NCBI RefSeq assembly: GCF_022631375.1
Contig: NZ_JALBGC010000004.1
Coordinates: 1 to 64,000 of the forward strand
Direction of reading: 5' to 3'
Length of the DNA: 64,000 nt
Origin: Hymenobacter cyanobacteriorum
Lineage (GTDB): Bacteria; Bacteroidota; Bacteroidia; Cytophagales; Hymenobacteraceae
Shown here: one piece after another, positions 33,384 to 42,342 of the stretch
How positions within the stretch are numbered: the stretch's first letter is position 1
Layout of the letters: each line of letters begins with the position of its first letter
The notes under the pieces: generated by a model
Told to the model about the DNA's origin: nothing
Databases searched by the model: none
What the model saw: the letters and a program-made list of their open reading frames with translations, nothing else
Program-made: the position numbers and the translations under genes

Positions 33384-36014
33384 ATGAAGCACTTACTACT
33401 TTCTCGTCTTACCCTGCCTGGCTGCCTGATTGTACTGCTTTCCGCTACCTCGGCCCAGGCCCAGCAACCAACCATCGACCCGGGTCTTGTGCCCACCCGC
33501 TGCTACGCACCGGCGGCGGCGCGGCAGGCCGTGCAGCTGCCCGATGGCAAGCGCGTGCTGCTGGGCGACTGGGTGCGGGCCGAAGGAACGTCCACCGGTC
33601 CGCTGGTGCGCTACCTGGCCGGCGGCACGCAGCCCGATGCTGTTTTCAATACCAACACGCAGGGGTTGACGGGCGAGGTGCAGCAGGTACTACCCCTGGC
33701 CAATGGCCAGCTGCTGGTGGTGAGCCACTTAGGCTACAGCCTGACACTGGGGCCGGTAACGCGCCGCGTGCTGCTGCGCCTGAACGCCGACGGCACCCCC
33801 GATGCTACTTTCAGCGCGGGCACGGCTACCGGGGCCGGAGGCAGTATCCACGCGGTGCTGGAGCAGCCCGATGGCAAGCTGGTGATTGGGGGCGGTTTTG
33901 CGAGCTTCAATGGGCAGCCGGCCGGCGGCCTGGTGCGCCTGAACCCTGACGGCAGCCTCGATACCGCCTTCCAAACCGCCTTGGGGAATAACGGATTCGA
34001 CAATTTCTTCGGCGTGCTGGCCCTGGCGCGGCAGCCCGATGGCAAGTTGCTGGTAAGTGGCGGGCGCTCCACCACTCCCGGCCAACGCCCGCACACGCTG
34101 TTGCGCCTGCTGCCCACCGGGGCCCTCGATGCCACGTTTGACGACCGCGCAGGCCGGGCTACCCTGGTGGCGGGCCTGGCCCTGCAGCCCGATGGCCATA
34201 TTCTCGCGGCGCTGGCTCCCGTGCTGGCCACCGATAGCCTGGGCGGCGCTCCAGCCAACGGAGTGGTGCGCCTCGACGCCACCGGCCAGCGCGATGCCAG
34301 CTTCGTGCTCGATGCGCAGGTATCGGTGCGGGGCTTCCTTATGGGGCGGCCCTCCGAGCCGGTGCGGTCGGCCGTGCTGGTGCAGCCTGATGGCCACATC
34401 CTGGTGGCTGGCCCCCAGCGCCTGCTGGCCAGCGGGGCCCGCGATGCCTCGTTTGCGCCCGACACCACTTTTTCCCAGCGGCTCATCCCGGCCAGCATGC
34501 AGGTGCTGCCCAATGGCCAGGTGCTGCTGGCCGGCCCGCTGCGCCACTACGCCGGGGCCGGGGCGGCCGCGCAGGGCGTGGCGGTGCTGAATGCCGACGG
34601 GCAACGCGACGCGGCTTTCGTGCCTAGCCTGAAGGCCGTGGGCCGGCTTAATGCCGTGGCCCAGCAGCCCGACGGCAAGCTGCTGGTGGCCGGTTTCTTT
34701 GATGAGCTGAACGGCCAGCGGGTGGGCAACGTGGCCCGCCTGCTGGCCGATGGCAGCGCCGACCTTGGCTACAGCCCGGCCAAAGCCGACGACGAAGTGA
34801 CGACCATGGCGCTGCAGGCCGACGGCAAGGTGCTGCTGGGCGGGCGCTTTCTGGGGGTGGGCCCTGCCGCGCGCCCGGGCCTGGCCCGCCTGCTGCCGGG
34901 CGGGGCCCTCGATGCCGCCTTCGCCCCGGCCCTTACGCGTGCTAGCAACGCTTCTTCGCCCTACTACGGCCCGGCCGACGTGGTGCAGCGGGTGGTGGCC
35001 TTGCCCGGCGGGGCGGTGCTGGTGGCCGGCAACCTGCGGGCCGGCCCCAGCCACACCAAAATTGTGCGCTTGGATGCCGCTACCGGCCAGCTCGATGCCA
35101 CCTTTCAGCTGCGGGCTGATACGGCCAGCACCGTTGCCAGCGTAGAAGACGTACTTGTGCAGCCCAACGGCAACCTGGTGGTGGCCTACCGGCGGGCCAG
35201 CGTCGCGGGATATTCCCGCCTGCTGCGCCTGCTACCCGGCGGTGGCCTCGACCCGGCCTTTCTATACACCGGCTATACTGGCGGCGAGGTTTTCCAGATT
35301 AAAACGCTTGCTCAGGATGCGGCCGGCCGGCTGTATTTCGGCGGCGAGATGTACTCCTCCAGTGGTGGTACGGCCCGCCTGGCCGTGCGCCTGCTGCCCG
35401 ACGGCACGCCCGATAACAGCTTTTCAGGAGGATACCCTTACAGTGGCCTTGGGCTCCCGGTAAGCCGGGTGTCGAAACTGCTGGTGCAGGCCAACGGCCG
35501 CGTACTGGTTGGGGGCTACTTTGTGCAACCTACTACGCCGCCGGCCGGCCAGATGCCCTACGAAGCGGGGCTGGGCCGCCTGCTGGCCACCGGCGCCTTC
35601 GATTCCTCGTTCGACCCCACGCGTGGCCCGCAGATGGTCGTGGCCGATATGCTGGTGCAGCCCGACGGTGCGATTGTGGCCGTCGGGGCGTTCACCGCCG
35701 CCGGCGGGCAGGCCTACCACGGCCTGGTGCGCCTGCGCGATGCCAACGTGCTGGCCGTGGCGGGCCCGCAGCCGCTGCTGGCCCGCACCGAGGCCTGGCC
35801 GGTGCCGGCCCGCGGCCAACTGCACCTGGCACTGGCCGCCGAAGCGCACCCGCGCCAGGTGCAGCTGCTCGATGCCCTGGGCCGCAGCGTGCTCACCCAA
35901 CTCCTCACCACGGCCGAGTGCACGGTGAATACCGCCGCTCTGCCCGCTGGCGTGTACCTGCTCCGCGTAGATTATGCCACCGGCCCCGTGAGCCGGCGCG
36001 TGGTGCTGGAGTAG
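33384..36014 (+). CDS. Delta-60 repeat protein with T9SS type A sorting domain
   Basis: This 876-residue secreted protein has a signal peptide (MKHLLLSRLTLPGCLIVLLS, ending SAQAQ). It carries about a dozen delta-60 repeats, recognisable as QPDGKLVIGGGF, FNGQPAGGLVRLNPDGSLD, QADGKVLLGGRF and similar, which form a propeller-like fold. The last 80 residues (WPVPARGQLHLAL, LLDALGRSV, LPAGVYLLRVDYATG, VSRRVVLE) match a type A C-terminal sorting domain, so the type IX system should export it to the surface. The start at 33384 opens the signal peptide; an upstream ATG at 33342 does not. The repeats at the DNA level invite length variation. Its ligand is unknown. Confidence 0.85.
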   Translation: MKHLLLSRLTLPGCLIVLLSATSAQAQQPTIDPGLVPTRCYAPAAARQAVQLPDGKRVLLGDWVRAEGTSTGPLVRYLAGGTQPDAVFNTNTQGLTGEVQQVLPLANGQLLVVSHLGYSLTLGPVTRRVLLRLNADGTPDATFSAGTATGAGGSIHAVLEQPDGKLVIGGGFASFNGQPAGGLVRLNPDGSLDTAFQTALGNNGFDNFFGVLALARQPDGKLLVSGGRSTTPGQRPHTLLRLLPTGALDATFDDRAGRATLVAGLALQPDGHILAALAPVLATDSLGGAPANGVVRLDATGQRDASFVLDAQVSVRGFLMGRPSEPVRSAVLVQPDGHILVAGPQRLLASGARDASFAPDTTFSQRLIPASMQVLPNGQVLLAGPLRHYAGAGAAAQGVAVLNADGQRDAAFVPSLKAVGRLNAVAQQPDGKLLVAGFFDELNGQRVGNVARLLADGSADLGYSPAKADDEVTTMALQADGKVLLGGRFLGVGPAARPGLARLLPGGALDAAFAPALTRASNASSPYYGPADVVQRVVALPGGAVLVAGNLRAGPSHTKIVRLDAATGQLDATFQLRADTASTVASVEDVLVQPNGNLVVAYRRASVAGYSRLLRLLPGGGLDPAFLYTGYTGGEVFQIKTLAQDAAGRLYFGGEMYSSSGGTARLAVRLLPDGTPDNSFSGGYPYSGLGLPVSRVSKLLVQANGRVLVGGYFVQPTTPPAGQMPYEAGLGRLLATGAFDSSFDPTRGPQMVVADMLVQPDGAIVAVGAFTAAGGQAYHGLVRLRDANVLAVAGPQPLLARTEAWPVPARGQLHLALAAEAHPRQVQLLDALGRSVLTQLLTTAECTVNTAALPAGVYLLRVDYATGPVSRRVVLE

Positions 36015-36111
36015 TCCGGAGCCGGCCGTTTCGCCCGGTGTTGCCGGGGTTCAATGGAGCGGCCGGATGGCGGGCGGGTACCGCAGAAGCGGAGAAAGCG
36101 CTGGATTACTT

Positions 36112-38931
36112 TTATACTACCACCTCGCGCGGCAGTTCGGCCAGCAGCGCTTCCAGGCCCGCGGCCAGCGCTTCGGCCGCTTGCTGCAACTCGGCATCGG
36201 GCGCGGCGGCAGCTTCCAGCGCATCGAGGCCGGGCGTGAGGGTGGCCGCACCCAGCAGGCGCAGCGAGGGGCGCAGCTTGTGGGCCAGGGCGGCGGCAGC
36301 GGGCCAGTCGGCGGCGGCGTGGGCGGCGCGCAGCTCGGCCACGCTGCCGGGCGTGTTGGTGTGGAAGGACGTGAGCACCCGGTTCATGAACGTGGCGTTG
36401 CCGTGGGCCGTCTGGCGCAGCAGCGTCAGGTCGAACAAGGGCACCGGGGCCGCAGCCGGCTCTGTTTGCGGTGCGGCTGCCCCGGGCCGGGCCGCCGCCG
36501 GGGGGCGGGGGGCGCGCCGCCGGCGCGGCGGTGCGGCCGGCGCGGGGGCTCCCAGGCCCGGTAGCGCGCCCGTAGTGCCCGCAATCAGGCCGGCGAGCTT
36601 GCGCAGCAGCTCGGCTTCGTCGAAGGGTTTGGGCAGGGTGTCGTTCATGCCGGCGGCCAGGTACTTTTCGGCATCGGCCAGAAAGGCGTTGGCCGTGAGG
36701 GCCAGGATGGGCGTGGCTGCCCGCGCCGCATCGGCGTGGGCCCGGATGCGGGCGGTGGCATCCAGGCCGTTCATGCCCGGCATCTGAATATCCATCAGCA
36801 CGGCATCGTAGCGGTGCTGCTCGAACAGCTCCAGCGCTTCGAGGCCGCTGCCGGCCTCGTCTACCAGCACGCCGTGGCTTTCGAGAAGCAGCAGGGCCAC
36901 TTCGCGGTTCACCGGGTTGTCCTCCACCAGCAGCACGCGGCGGCCGCGCACGGTGTTTTCGGGCTGGGGCGGCGGGGTTTCGGCGGGCTGGGCGGGGGCC
37001 TTGGGCAGCGTGAGGTAAAAGGCAAAGGAGCTGCCCTGGCCCACCTGGCTCTGCACCGTGAGGCGGCCGCCCATTTGCGTCACCAGCGCCCGGCTGATGC
37101 TCAGGCCCAGGCCGGTGCCGCCAAACTGCCGGGTAGTGTCGGCGTAGGCCTGGGTGAATTCCTGGAAGATGGTGTCGAGCTTGTCGGGGGCAATGCCGAT
37201 GCCCGTATCCGTCACCCGAAACTCCACGGTTAGCGTGTCGGCGGTTTCGCTCACCAAAAAGCTGCCCACCGTGATGGTGCCGCCCGCCGGCGTGAACTTG
37301 ATGGCATTGGCCAGCAGGTTGAGCAGAATCTGGTTGATGCGGTAGGAGTCGCCCACCACCCAGGGCAGGGGGCAGGAGTCGCGCAGGCGCGTGCCGATGA
37401 CCCGAATGCCCTTTTCGGCGGCCTGCAGCACCAGCGGCTCGGCGGCCTGCCCGGTGGCATCGCAGAGGTTGAACACGCGCTGCTCCAGCTCGAGCTTGCC
37501 CGAGGTGATTTTGGCCATGTCGAGCACGTCGTTCACCACGTTCAGCAGGTGGCGGCCCGAGTACTGAATGATGTCGGTGTAGTTGCGCTGCTGCTCGCTG
37601 AGCGAGGTTTTGGCCAGCAGCCCGGTCATGCCCAGCACCCCGTTCAGCGGCGTGCGGATTTCGTGGCTCATGTTGGCCAGGAAGTTTTCGCGGGCCACGG
37701 CCGAGGCTTCGGCCACGTGCTGCGCGGCCTTCAAATCGGTTATGTCGTTGCTCACGCCCAGAATGCACACCGTGCCGTCGGCCATCGTGATGGGGCAGCG
37801 CACGCTCTGGTACCACCGCTCCTCGCCGGTGGGCAGCAGCATGCGGTCTTCGCTGGCCACGGGCTGGCCCGTGCGCAGGGCCTGCTCGTCGGCTGCGGCC
37901 ACCGCCCGGATGTCGTCGGCCTCCAGGGCCTCGTCCAGCGAGTCGGAGCCGGTGAGGTGCAGCAGGCGGTCGCGCAGCGCGGCCATGGTGCGGTTCTGGA
38001 AGATGATGCGGCTCTGGTGCCCCGCCTGGTACTGCTCGCGCACGTAAATCAGGTTGGGGGCCAGGTCTAGCACCTGCTCGGTGAAGGTTTGCTGGGCTTT
38101 CACCTGGGCTTCGCTCTGGCGGGTGCGGGCCTCGGCCAGCCGCCGGGTTGTGATGTCGAAGCCGTAGCACACCACCATGCGCAGCACCCCGTTGGCCCCG
38201 AAGATGGGCTGGTAGTAGCACAGCCAGTAGAGCATGGGCGTACCGTCGGGGCCGGGCCAGCGCTCCTCCCAGCTCACCAGTGCCCGCGTGCTCACCGCCC
38301 GCTCGAACAGCCGGTGGCGGCGCAGCGCCACTTCGGGCGGCAGGCCCCGGGCTGCGCAGTGCTCGGCAAATGTGCGGCCGATGCGCGCGCGCCGCCGCAC
38401 CGGGTCGGGCTCGGCGTAGGGGTTCACGTAGCGGTAATGCTCGTCGGGGCCCAGCACCGTCACCACGGCCGGCAGGTGGGCCATAATGGTTTCGTAGAAC
38501 TCGCGCTGGTCGGCCACGGCCTGCTCGGCCTGCCGCTGGGCCGTCACGTCGGTTAGGAATAGCAGCACCGAGTCATCTTCTGCAATGGGCACCGCCGCCA
38601 GCACATACAGTGCCCCGTTGGCCGCAATGCTGTGCTGCCCGGGCTGCCGCTGTCGCAATGCCTGCCCCACCGCCTGCAGCAGCTGCGAGCGCAGCCGCGA
38701 AGGCCCGACCGCCTGCAGCTCGGCCACAATGGGCGTGGCGGCGGCGTTGGCGTAGCGCAGCGTGCCGCCGGCATCGAGCCGGAGCACGGGGTTGGGGTTG
38801 AGCTCGGGCACCTGGGCGCGGCCCTGCAGCTGCGCCGCCAGCTCTTCGGCCTGTTCACGGCGGGCACGCTCGGCCAGGTAGAGCGCGCGCAGAGCCGCCG
38901 CGTCGGAAGGAAGATGGTCGGTAGGTATCAA
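36112..38931 (-). CDS. Hybrid sensor histidine kinase (PAS-HisKA-HATPase-REC-Hpt)
   Basis: The 939-residue protein has no transmembrane helix and so senses a cytosolic signal. Three PAS-like domains lie at about residues 40-130, 145-265 and 285-400. The HisKA domain has His423 (MSHEIRTPLNG). The ATPase domain has NLLANAIKF (N-box), DTGIGI and GGTGLGLS. A receiver domain follows with Asp714 (VLMDIQMPGMNG), then a Pro/Ala/Arg-rich linker (about 790-830) and a C-terminal Hpt domain with His884 (AHKLRPSLRLLG). The complete His-Asp-His relay is present; the final response regulator is not encoded nearby. It is transcribed alone. Confidence 0.9.
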   Translation of the reverse strand: MIPTDHLPSDAAALRALYLAERARREQAEELAAQLQGRAQVPELNPNPVLRLDAGGTLRYANAAATPIVAELQAVGPSRLRSQLLQAVGQALRQRQPGQHSIAANGALYVLAAVPIAEDDSVLLFLTDVTAQRQAEQAVADQREFYETIMAHLPAVVTVLGPDEHYRYVNPYAEPDPVRRRARIGRTFAEHCAARGLPPEVALRRHRLFERAVSTRALVSWEERWPGPDGTPMLYWLCYYQPIFGANGVLRMVVCYGFDITTRRLAEARTRQSEAQVKAQQTFTEQVLDLAPNLIYVREQYQAGHQSRIIFQNRTMAALRDRLLHLTGSDSLDEALEADDIRAVAAADEQALRTGQPVASEDRMLLPTGEERWYQSVRCPITMADGTVCILGVSNDITDLKAAQHVAEASAVARENFLANMSHEIRTPLNGVLGMTGLLAKTSLSEQQRNYTDIIQYSGRHLLNVVNDVLDMAKITSGKLELEQRVFNLCDATGQAAEPLVLQAAEKGIRVIGTRLRDSCPLPWVVGDSYRINQILLNLLANAIKFTPAGGTITVGSFLVSETADTLTVEFRVTDTGIGIAPDKLDTIFQEFTQAYADTTRQFGGTGLGLSISRALVTQMGGRLTVQSQVGQGSSFAFYLTLPKAPAQPAETPPPQPENTVRGRRVLLVEDNPVNREVALLLLESHGVLVDEAGSGLEALELFEQHRYDAVLMDIQMPGMNGLDATARIRAHADAARAATPILALTANAFLADAEKYLAAGMNDTLPKPFDEAELLRKLAGLIAGTTGALPGLGAPAPAAPPRRRRAPRPPAAARPGAAAPQTEPAAAPVPLFDLTLLRQTAHGNATFMNRVLTSFHTNTPGSVAELRAAHAAADWPAAAALAHKLRPSLRLLGAATLTPGLDALEAAAAPDAELQQAAEALAAGLEALLAELPREVVV

Positions 38932-38983
38932 AGCGGGTGGGAAAGCTGGTGCGTTAGGGGCGGCGGACTATGAGAGGGATATA

Positions 38984-39092
38984 AAGAACGTCATGCTGAG
39001 CTTGTCGAAGCATCTCTACCGCAAGAGTAATCCATTCGATTGAATTGCGTTGCGCGGCAGAGATGCTTCGACAAGCTCAGCATGACGTTCTT
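38984..39092. repeat. Inverted repeat, GTCATGCTGAGC family, copy 2
   Basis: Arms at 38984-39017 and 39059-39092 are perfect 34-bp inverted copies (AAGAACGTCATGCTGAGC and GAAGCATCTCT). The loop ends TCGATTGAATTGCGTTGCGCGG, nearly the same as the loop of the element at 58406-58507. It lies between the hybrid kinase start and the rpoN stop. Confidence 0.87.
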
Positions 39093-39114
39093 CCAAATCA
39101 GCTATAACCAAACC

Positions 39115-40704
39115 CTACAACTCCTTGCGCAGCCGGGCCACCGGAATGTTCAGCTGCTCGCGGTACTTGGCCACCGTGCGGCGGGCAATGTTATAGCCGC
39201 GCGCGTTCAGCATCTTTTCCAGCTTGTCGTCGCTGAGCGGCCGCTCCTTGCTTTCCTTGCCGATGAGCTCCTTCAGGATGCTTTTCACCTCGCGGCTGCT
39301 GGCATCCTCGCCTGAGTCGGTGGCAATGCCTTCGGAGAAGAAGTATTTGAGCGGGTAAATCCCAAATTCCGTCTGGATGGACTTCGAGTTGGCCACCCGG
39401 CTCACGGTCGAAATATCCATGCCGATGCGCTGGGCAATGTCCTTCAGAATCATCGGTTTCAGCTTACCCTCGTCGCCTTCGGCAAAGAAGTCGCGCTGCA
39501 GCTCCACAATGGCGTTCATGGTGCGCAGCAGGGTGTTCTGGCGCTGCCGGATGGCGTCGATAAACCACTTGGCCGAATCCAGCTTCTGCTTCACGAAGGT
39601 CACGGCCTCCTTCATTTTCTGGTCCTTCTTGGCCGCCTTGTCGTAGGTCCGGAACATCTCGGTGTAGGCCGGGCTCACGCGCAGTTCGGGGGCATTGCGG
39701 GCGTTCAGGGTCAGGTTGAAGATGCCGTTGTCATTCGTCAGAATGAAGTCGGGCATCAGGTACTGCGTCTTGCCCAGGCCGCTGGGGCCGCTGCCGCCGG
39801 GCTTGGGGTTCAGCTTCAGAATCACGCCAATGGCCTCCTTCAGCTCGTCATCCTCCAAATCCAGCTTCTGCTGAATGCGCGGGTAGTGCTTCTTGCTGAA
39901 CTCGTCGAACGTGTCGGTCAGAATGCGCTCGGCGTTCACGGTGTTCTCGTCCTGCGGGCGGCGCTCCAGCTGCAGCAGCAGGCACTCGGGCAGGTCGCGC
40001 GCGGCAATGCCGGGCGGGTCGAACTGCTGCACCACGCGCAGCACGGCCTCAATCTCGGCCACCGTCACCTCCAGGTTCTGCGAAAAAGCGAGGTCGTTGG
40101 CAATGGCCGAGAGGTCGCGTCGGATGTAGCCGTCGCCGTCAATCGAGCCGATGAGCTGCTGGCCGATGGCTTCCTGGCGCTCGTCGAGGTCGGCAAAGTG
40201 CAGCTGGTCGAGCAGCGAATCCAGGAGCGAGCCGCTGGTATCGGCCAGCGGGGTGTCGCGCTCCTCTTCCTCGCCGGGGCCGTCGCCCTGCATTTTGTAG
40301 CCGGCAATCTCGTCGTCGTTGAGGTAGTCGCTCAGGTCGAGGTCGGTGTTGTCGGGGGCAGCTTCGTCGGCGGGGCTGTCGTCCTTGGGCTGGATTTCGG
40401 GCTCCGGCATCTCGTCGGCCATTTCCGAATCGTTGCTGCTGCGGTCCTCAAAGTCCTCATCCAGCGTATTTTCGTCGTTATCTAGACTGGCATCGGGGTC
40501 GTCATCGTCCGCGTCGTCGCTGTCGTCGCGCTCCAGCTCTTCGGTGTCGTCGGGCTCGTCCTCTTCCAGGGCCGGGTTCACCTCCATTTCCTCCTTGATG
40601 CGGGTTTCCAGCTCCGCCGTGGGGATTTGCAGCAGCTTGATAAACTGAATCTGCTGCGGGCTAAGCTTTTGCGAAAGGAGCTGTTTAAGGTCGAGGCGTT
40701 GCAT
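39115..40704 (-). CDS. rpoN: RNA polymerase sigma-54 factor
   Basis: The 529-residue sigma factor directs RNA polymerase to -24/-12 promoters. Region I is Gln/Leu-rich (LKQLLSQKLSPQQIQFIKLLQIP) as expected for enhancer-dependent control. Region II is a long acidic stretch (about 50-140, with DDSDDADDDDPD). The core-binding domain and HTH follow, and the RpoN box is ARRTVAKYREQLNIP near the C-terminus. Length is slightly above E. coli because of the acidic insert, normal in Bacteroidetes. A TACTTTCG box ends 5 nt before the ATG. No sigma-54 activator is encoded in this window. Confidence 0.95.
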   Translation of the reverse strand: MQRLDLKQLLSQKLSPQQIQFIKLLQIPTAELETRIKEEMEVNPALEEDEPDDTEELERDDSDDADDDDPDASLDNDENTLDEDFEDRSSNDSEMADEMPEPEIQPKDDSPADEAAPDNTDLDLSDYLNDDEIAGYKMQGDGPGEEEERDTPLADTSGSLLDSLLDQLHFADLDERQEAIGQQLIGSIDGDGYIRRDLSAIANDLAFSQNLEVTVAEIEAVLRVVQQFDPPGIAARDLPECLLLQLERRPQDENTVNAERILTDTFDEFSKKHYPRIQQKLDLEDDELKEAIGVILKLNPKPGGSGPSGLGKTQYLMPDFILTNDNGIFNLTLNARNAPELRVSPAYTEMFRTYDKAAKKDQKMKEAVTFVKQKLDSAKWFIDAIRQRQNTLLRTMNAIVELQRDFFAEGDEGKLKPMILKDIAQRIGMDISTVSRVANSKSIQTEFGIYPLKYFFSEGIATDSGEDASSREVKSILKELIGKESKERPLSDDKLEKMLNARGYNIARRTVAKYREQLNIPVARLRKEL

Positions 40705-40709
40705 AATGG

Positions 40710-40717
40710 CGAAAGTA
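40710..40717 (-). promoter_or_regulatory. -7 box for rpoN
   Basis: TACTTTCG on the minus strand lies 5 nt before the rpoN ATG, another leaderless-type arrangement. Confidence 0.5.
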
Positions 40718-40771
40718 CGGAAAGCCGGCGGCGGCAGTCGTTTTTACTACGGTTGAGCCCGAAAAGTTGGT

Positions 40772-40843
40772 GTGGCGTGGACGCTGCGAATCCGCGCCCG
40801 GGCAAACGTTCTGCAATGCGCGGACTCGTAGAGTCCACGCTAC
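40772..40843. repeat. Inverted repeat, GTAGCGyGrAC family, copy 1
   Basis: Arms at 40772-40797 and 40818-40843 (26 bp, four differences) carry GTAGCGTGGAC and GAGTCCGCGC. Each arm is partly self-complementary. The right arm ends 5 nt before the asnS -7 box. Confidence 0.72.
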
Positions 40844-40848
40844 GGCTC

Positions 40849-40856
40849 TACCTTTG
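40849..40856 (+). promoter_or_regulatory. -7 box for asnS
   Basis: TACCTTTG matches TAnnTTTG exactly, 26 nt before the ATG at 40883. Confidence 0.58.
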
Positions 40857-40882
40857 CCGATTCATCCGCTTCCCCGCAAGTT

Positions 40883-42277
40883 ATGTCCCTCAAACGGTCC
40901 ACCGTCAAAGAACTCCTGGCCAGCCAGGACCTCGACCGCGAAGTCCTGGTTAAAGGCTGGGTTCGCTCCCGCCGCGGCAACAAGTACGTGCAGTTCATCA
41001 TCGTGAACGACGGCTCCACCATCCACACCATTCAGGCCGTGGCCGCCGCCGAGAATTTCCCCGAGGAAACCCTCAAGGACGTGGGCAACGGCGCCGCCGT
41101 GGCCATTCGCGGCACGCTGGTGGCCTCGCAGGGCAAGGGCCAGGCCGTGGAAATCCAGGCCACTGAAGTAACCGTGCTGGGTGCCGCCGATGCCGAAGCC
41201 TACCCGCTGCAAAAGAAAGCCACCTCGCTGGAGCACCTGCGCGACATCGCCCACCTGCGCCCGCGTACCAACACGTTTGGCGCGGTGCTGCGCGTGCGCC
41301 ACGCGCTGGCATTTGCCGTGCACCAGTATTTCAACGACCACGGCTTCTACTACGTCCACACGCCCATCATCACCGGCTCCGATGCCGAGGGCGCGGGCCA
41401 GATGTTCCGCGTCACCACGCTGTCGGCCGACAAGCCGCCGCTGGCCGACGACGGCTCGGTAGACTACACCCAGGACTTCTTCGGCAAGCAAACTAACCTC
41501 ACCGTGTCGGGCCAGCTCGAAGGCGAGTTGGCGGCCATGGCCTTGGGCAGTATCTACACCTTCGGCCCCACCTTCCGGGCCGAGAACTCCAACACCGCCC
41601 GCCACCTGGCCGAGTTCTGGATGATTGAGCCCGAAGTGGCCTTCAACGAGCTTGAAGAAAACATGGACCTGGCCGAGGATTTCCTCCAAAGCCTGGTGAA
41701 GTACGCCCTCGCCAACTGCGCCGACGACCTGCAATTCCTCAACGACCAGTACGACAAGGAACTGCTCGGCCGTCTGAACTTCGTAGTCGACAACGCCTTC
41801 CAGCGCCTCACCTACACCGAGGCCGTCGAAATCCTGAAATCGGCCAAGCAGAAGTTTGAGTTCCCCGTGGATTGGGGGACCGATTTGCAGTCGGAACACG
41901 AGCGTTACCTCGTCGAGAAGCACTTCAAGAAGCCCGTTATCCTCACCAACTACCCGAAGGAAATCAAGGCCTTCTACATGAAGCTGGACGATGACGGCCG
42001 CACCGTGCAGGCAATGGATGTGCTGTTTCCCGGCATCGGTGAAATCATCGGCGGCTCGGCACGCGAGGCCGACCTGCACAAGCTGGAAACCCGCATGGCC
42101 GAGATGCACGTGCCCACCGAAGACCTGGAGTGGTACCTCGACACCCGCCGCTTCGGCAGCGCGCCGCACGCTGGCTTCGGCCTGGGCTTCGAGCGCCTCG
42201 TGCTGTTCGTGACGGGCATGAGCAACATCCGCGACGTGATTCCATTCCCGCGCTACCCCAAGAACGCGGCGTTCTAA
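40883..42277 (+). CDS. asnS: Asparaginyl-tRNA synthetase
   Basis: The 464-residue class IIb synthetase charges tRNA-Asn. The N-terminal OB fold ([19 protein letters not shown]) binds the anticodon. The catalytic domain has [20 protein letters not shown], then [22 protein letters not shown] (motif 2) and [21 protein letters not shown] (motif 3), with the Asn-type ending [14 protein letters not shown]. Length matches the family. It is transcribed alone, with an inverted repeat and a good -7 box upstream and a terminator downstream. Confidence 0.95.
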   Translation: MSLKRSTVKELLASQDLDREVLVKGWVRSRRGNKYVQFIIVNDGSTIHTIQAVAAAENFPEETLKDVGNGAAVAIRGTLVASQGKGQAVEIQATEVTVLGAADAEAYPLQKKATSLEHLRDIAHLRPRTNTFGAVLRVRHALAFAVHQYFNDHGFYYVHTPIITGSDAEGAGQMFRVTTLSADKPPLADDGSVDYTQDFFGKQTNLTVSGQLEGELAAMALGSIYTFGPTFRAENSNTARHLAEFWMIEPEVAFNELEENMDLAEDFLQSLVKYALANCADDLQFLNDQYDKELLGRLNFVVDNAFQRLTYTEAVEILKSAKQKFEFPVDWGTDLQSEHERYLVEKHFKKPVILTNYPKEIKAFYMKLDDDGRTVQAMDVLFPGIGEIIGGSAREADLHKLETRMAEMHVPTEDLEWYLDTRRFGSAPHAGFGLGFERLVLFVTGMSNIRDVIPFPRYPKNAAF

Positions 42278-42294
42278 AGCTGCCGCGCAGTCAC

Positions 42295-42328
42295 AAAAAA
42301 GCCGGCCCTTCGCGGGGCCGGCTTTTTT
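42295..42328. terminator. Bidirectional terminator after asnS
   Basis: AAAAAAGCCGGCCC and GGGCCGGCTTTTTT pair around a 6-nt loop between two convergent genes. Confidence 0.8.
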
Positions 42329-42342
42329 AATTGGCCATGGTT

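Noticed and set aside
35972..38221. Open frame (749 codons) in another reading frame of the hybrid kinase
   Set aside because: It lies in the same strand as the kinase but out of frame, with Arg/Gly/Pro-rich composition and no motif; the kinase frame has every expected catalytic residue.
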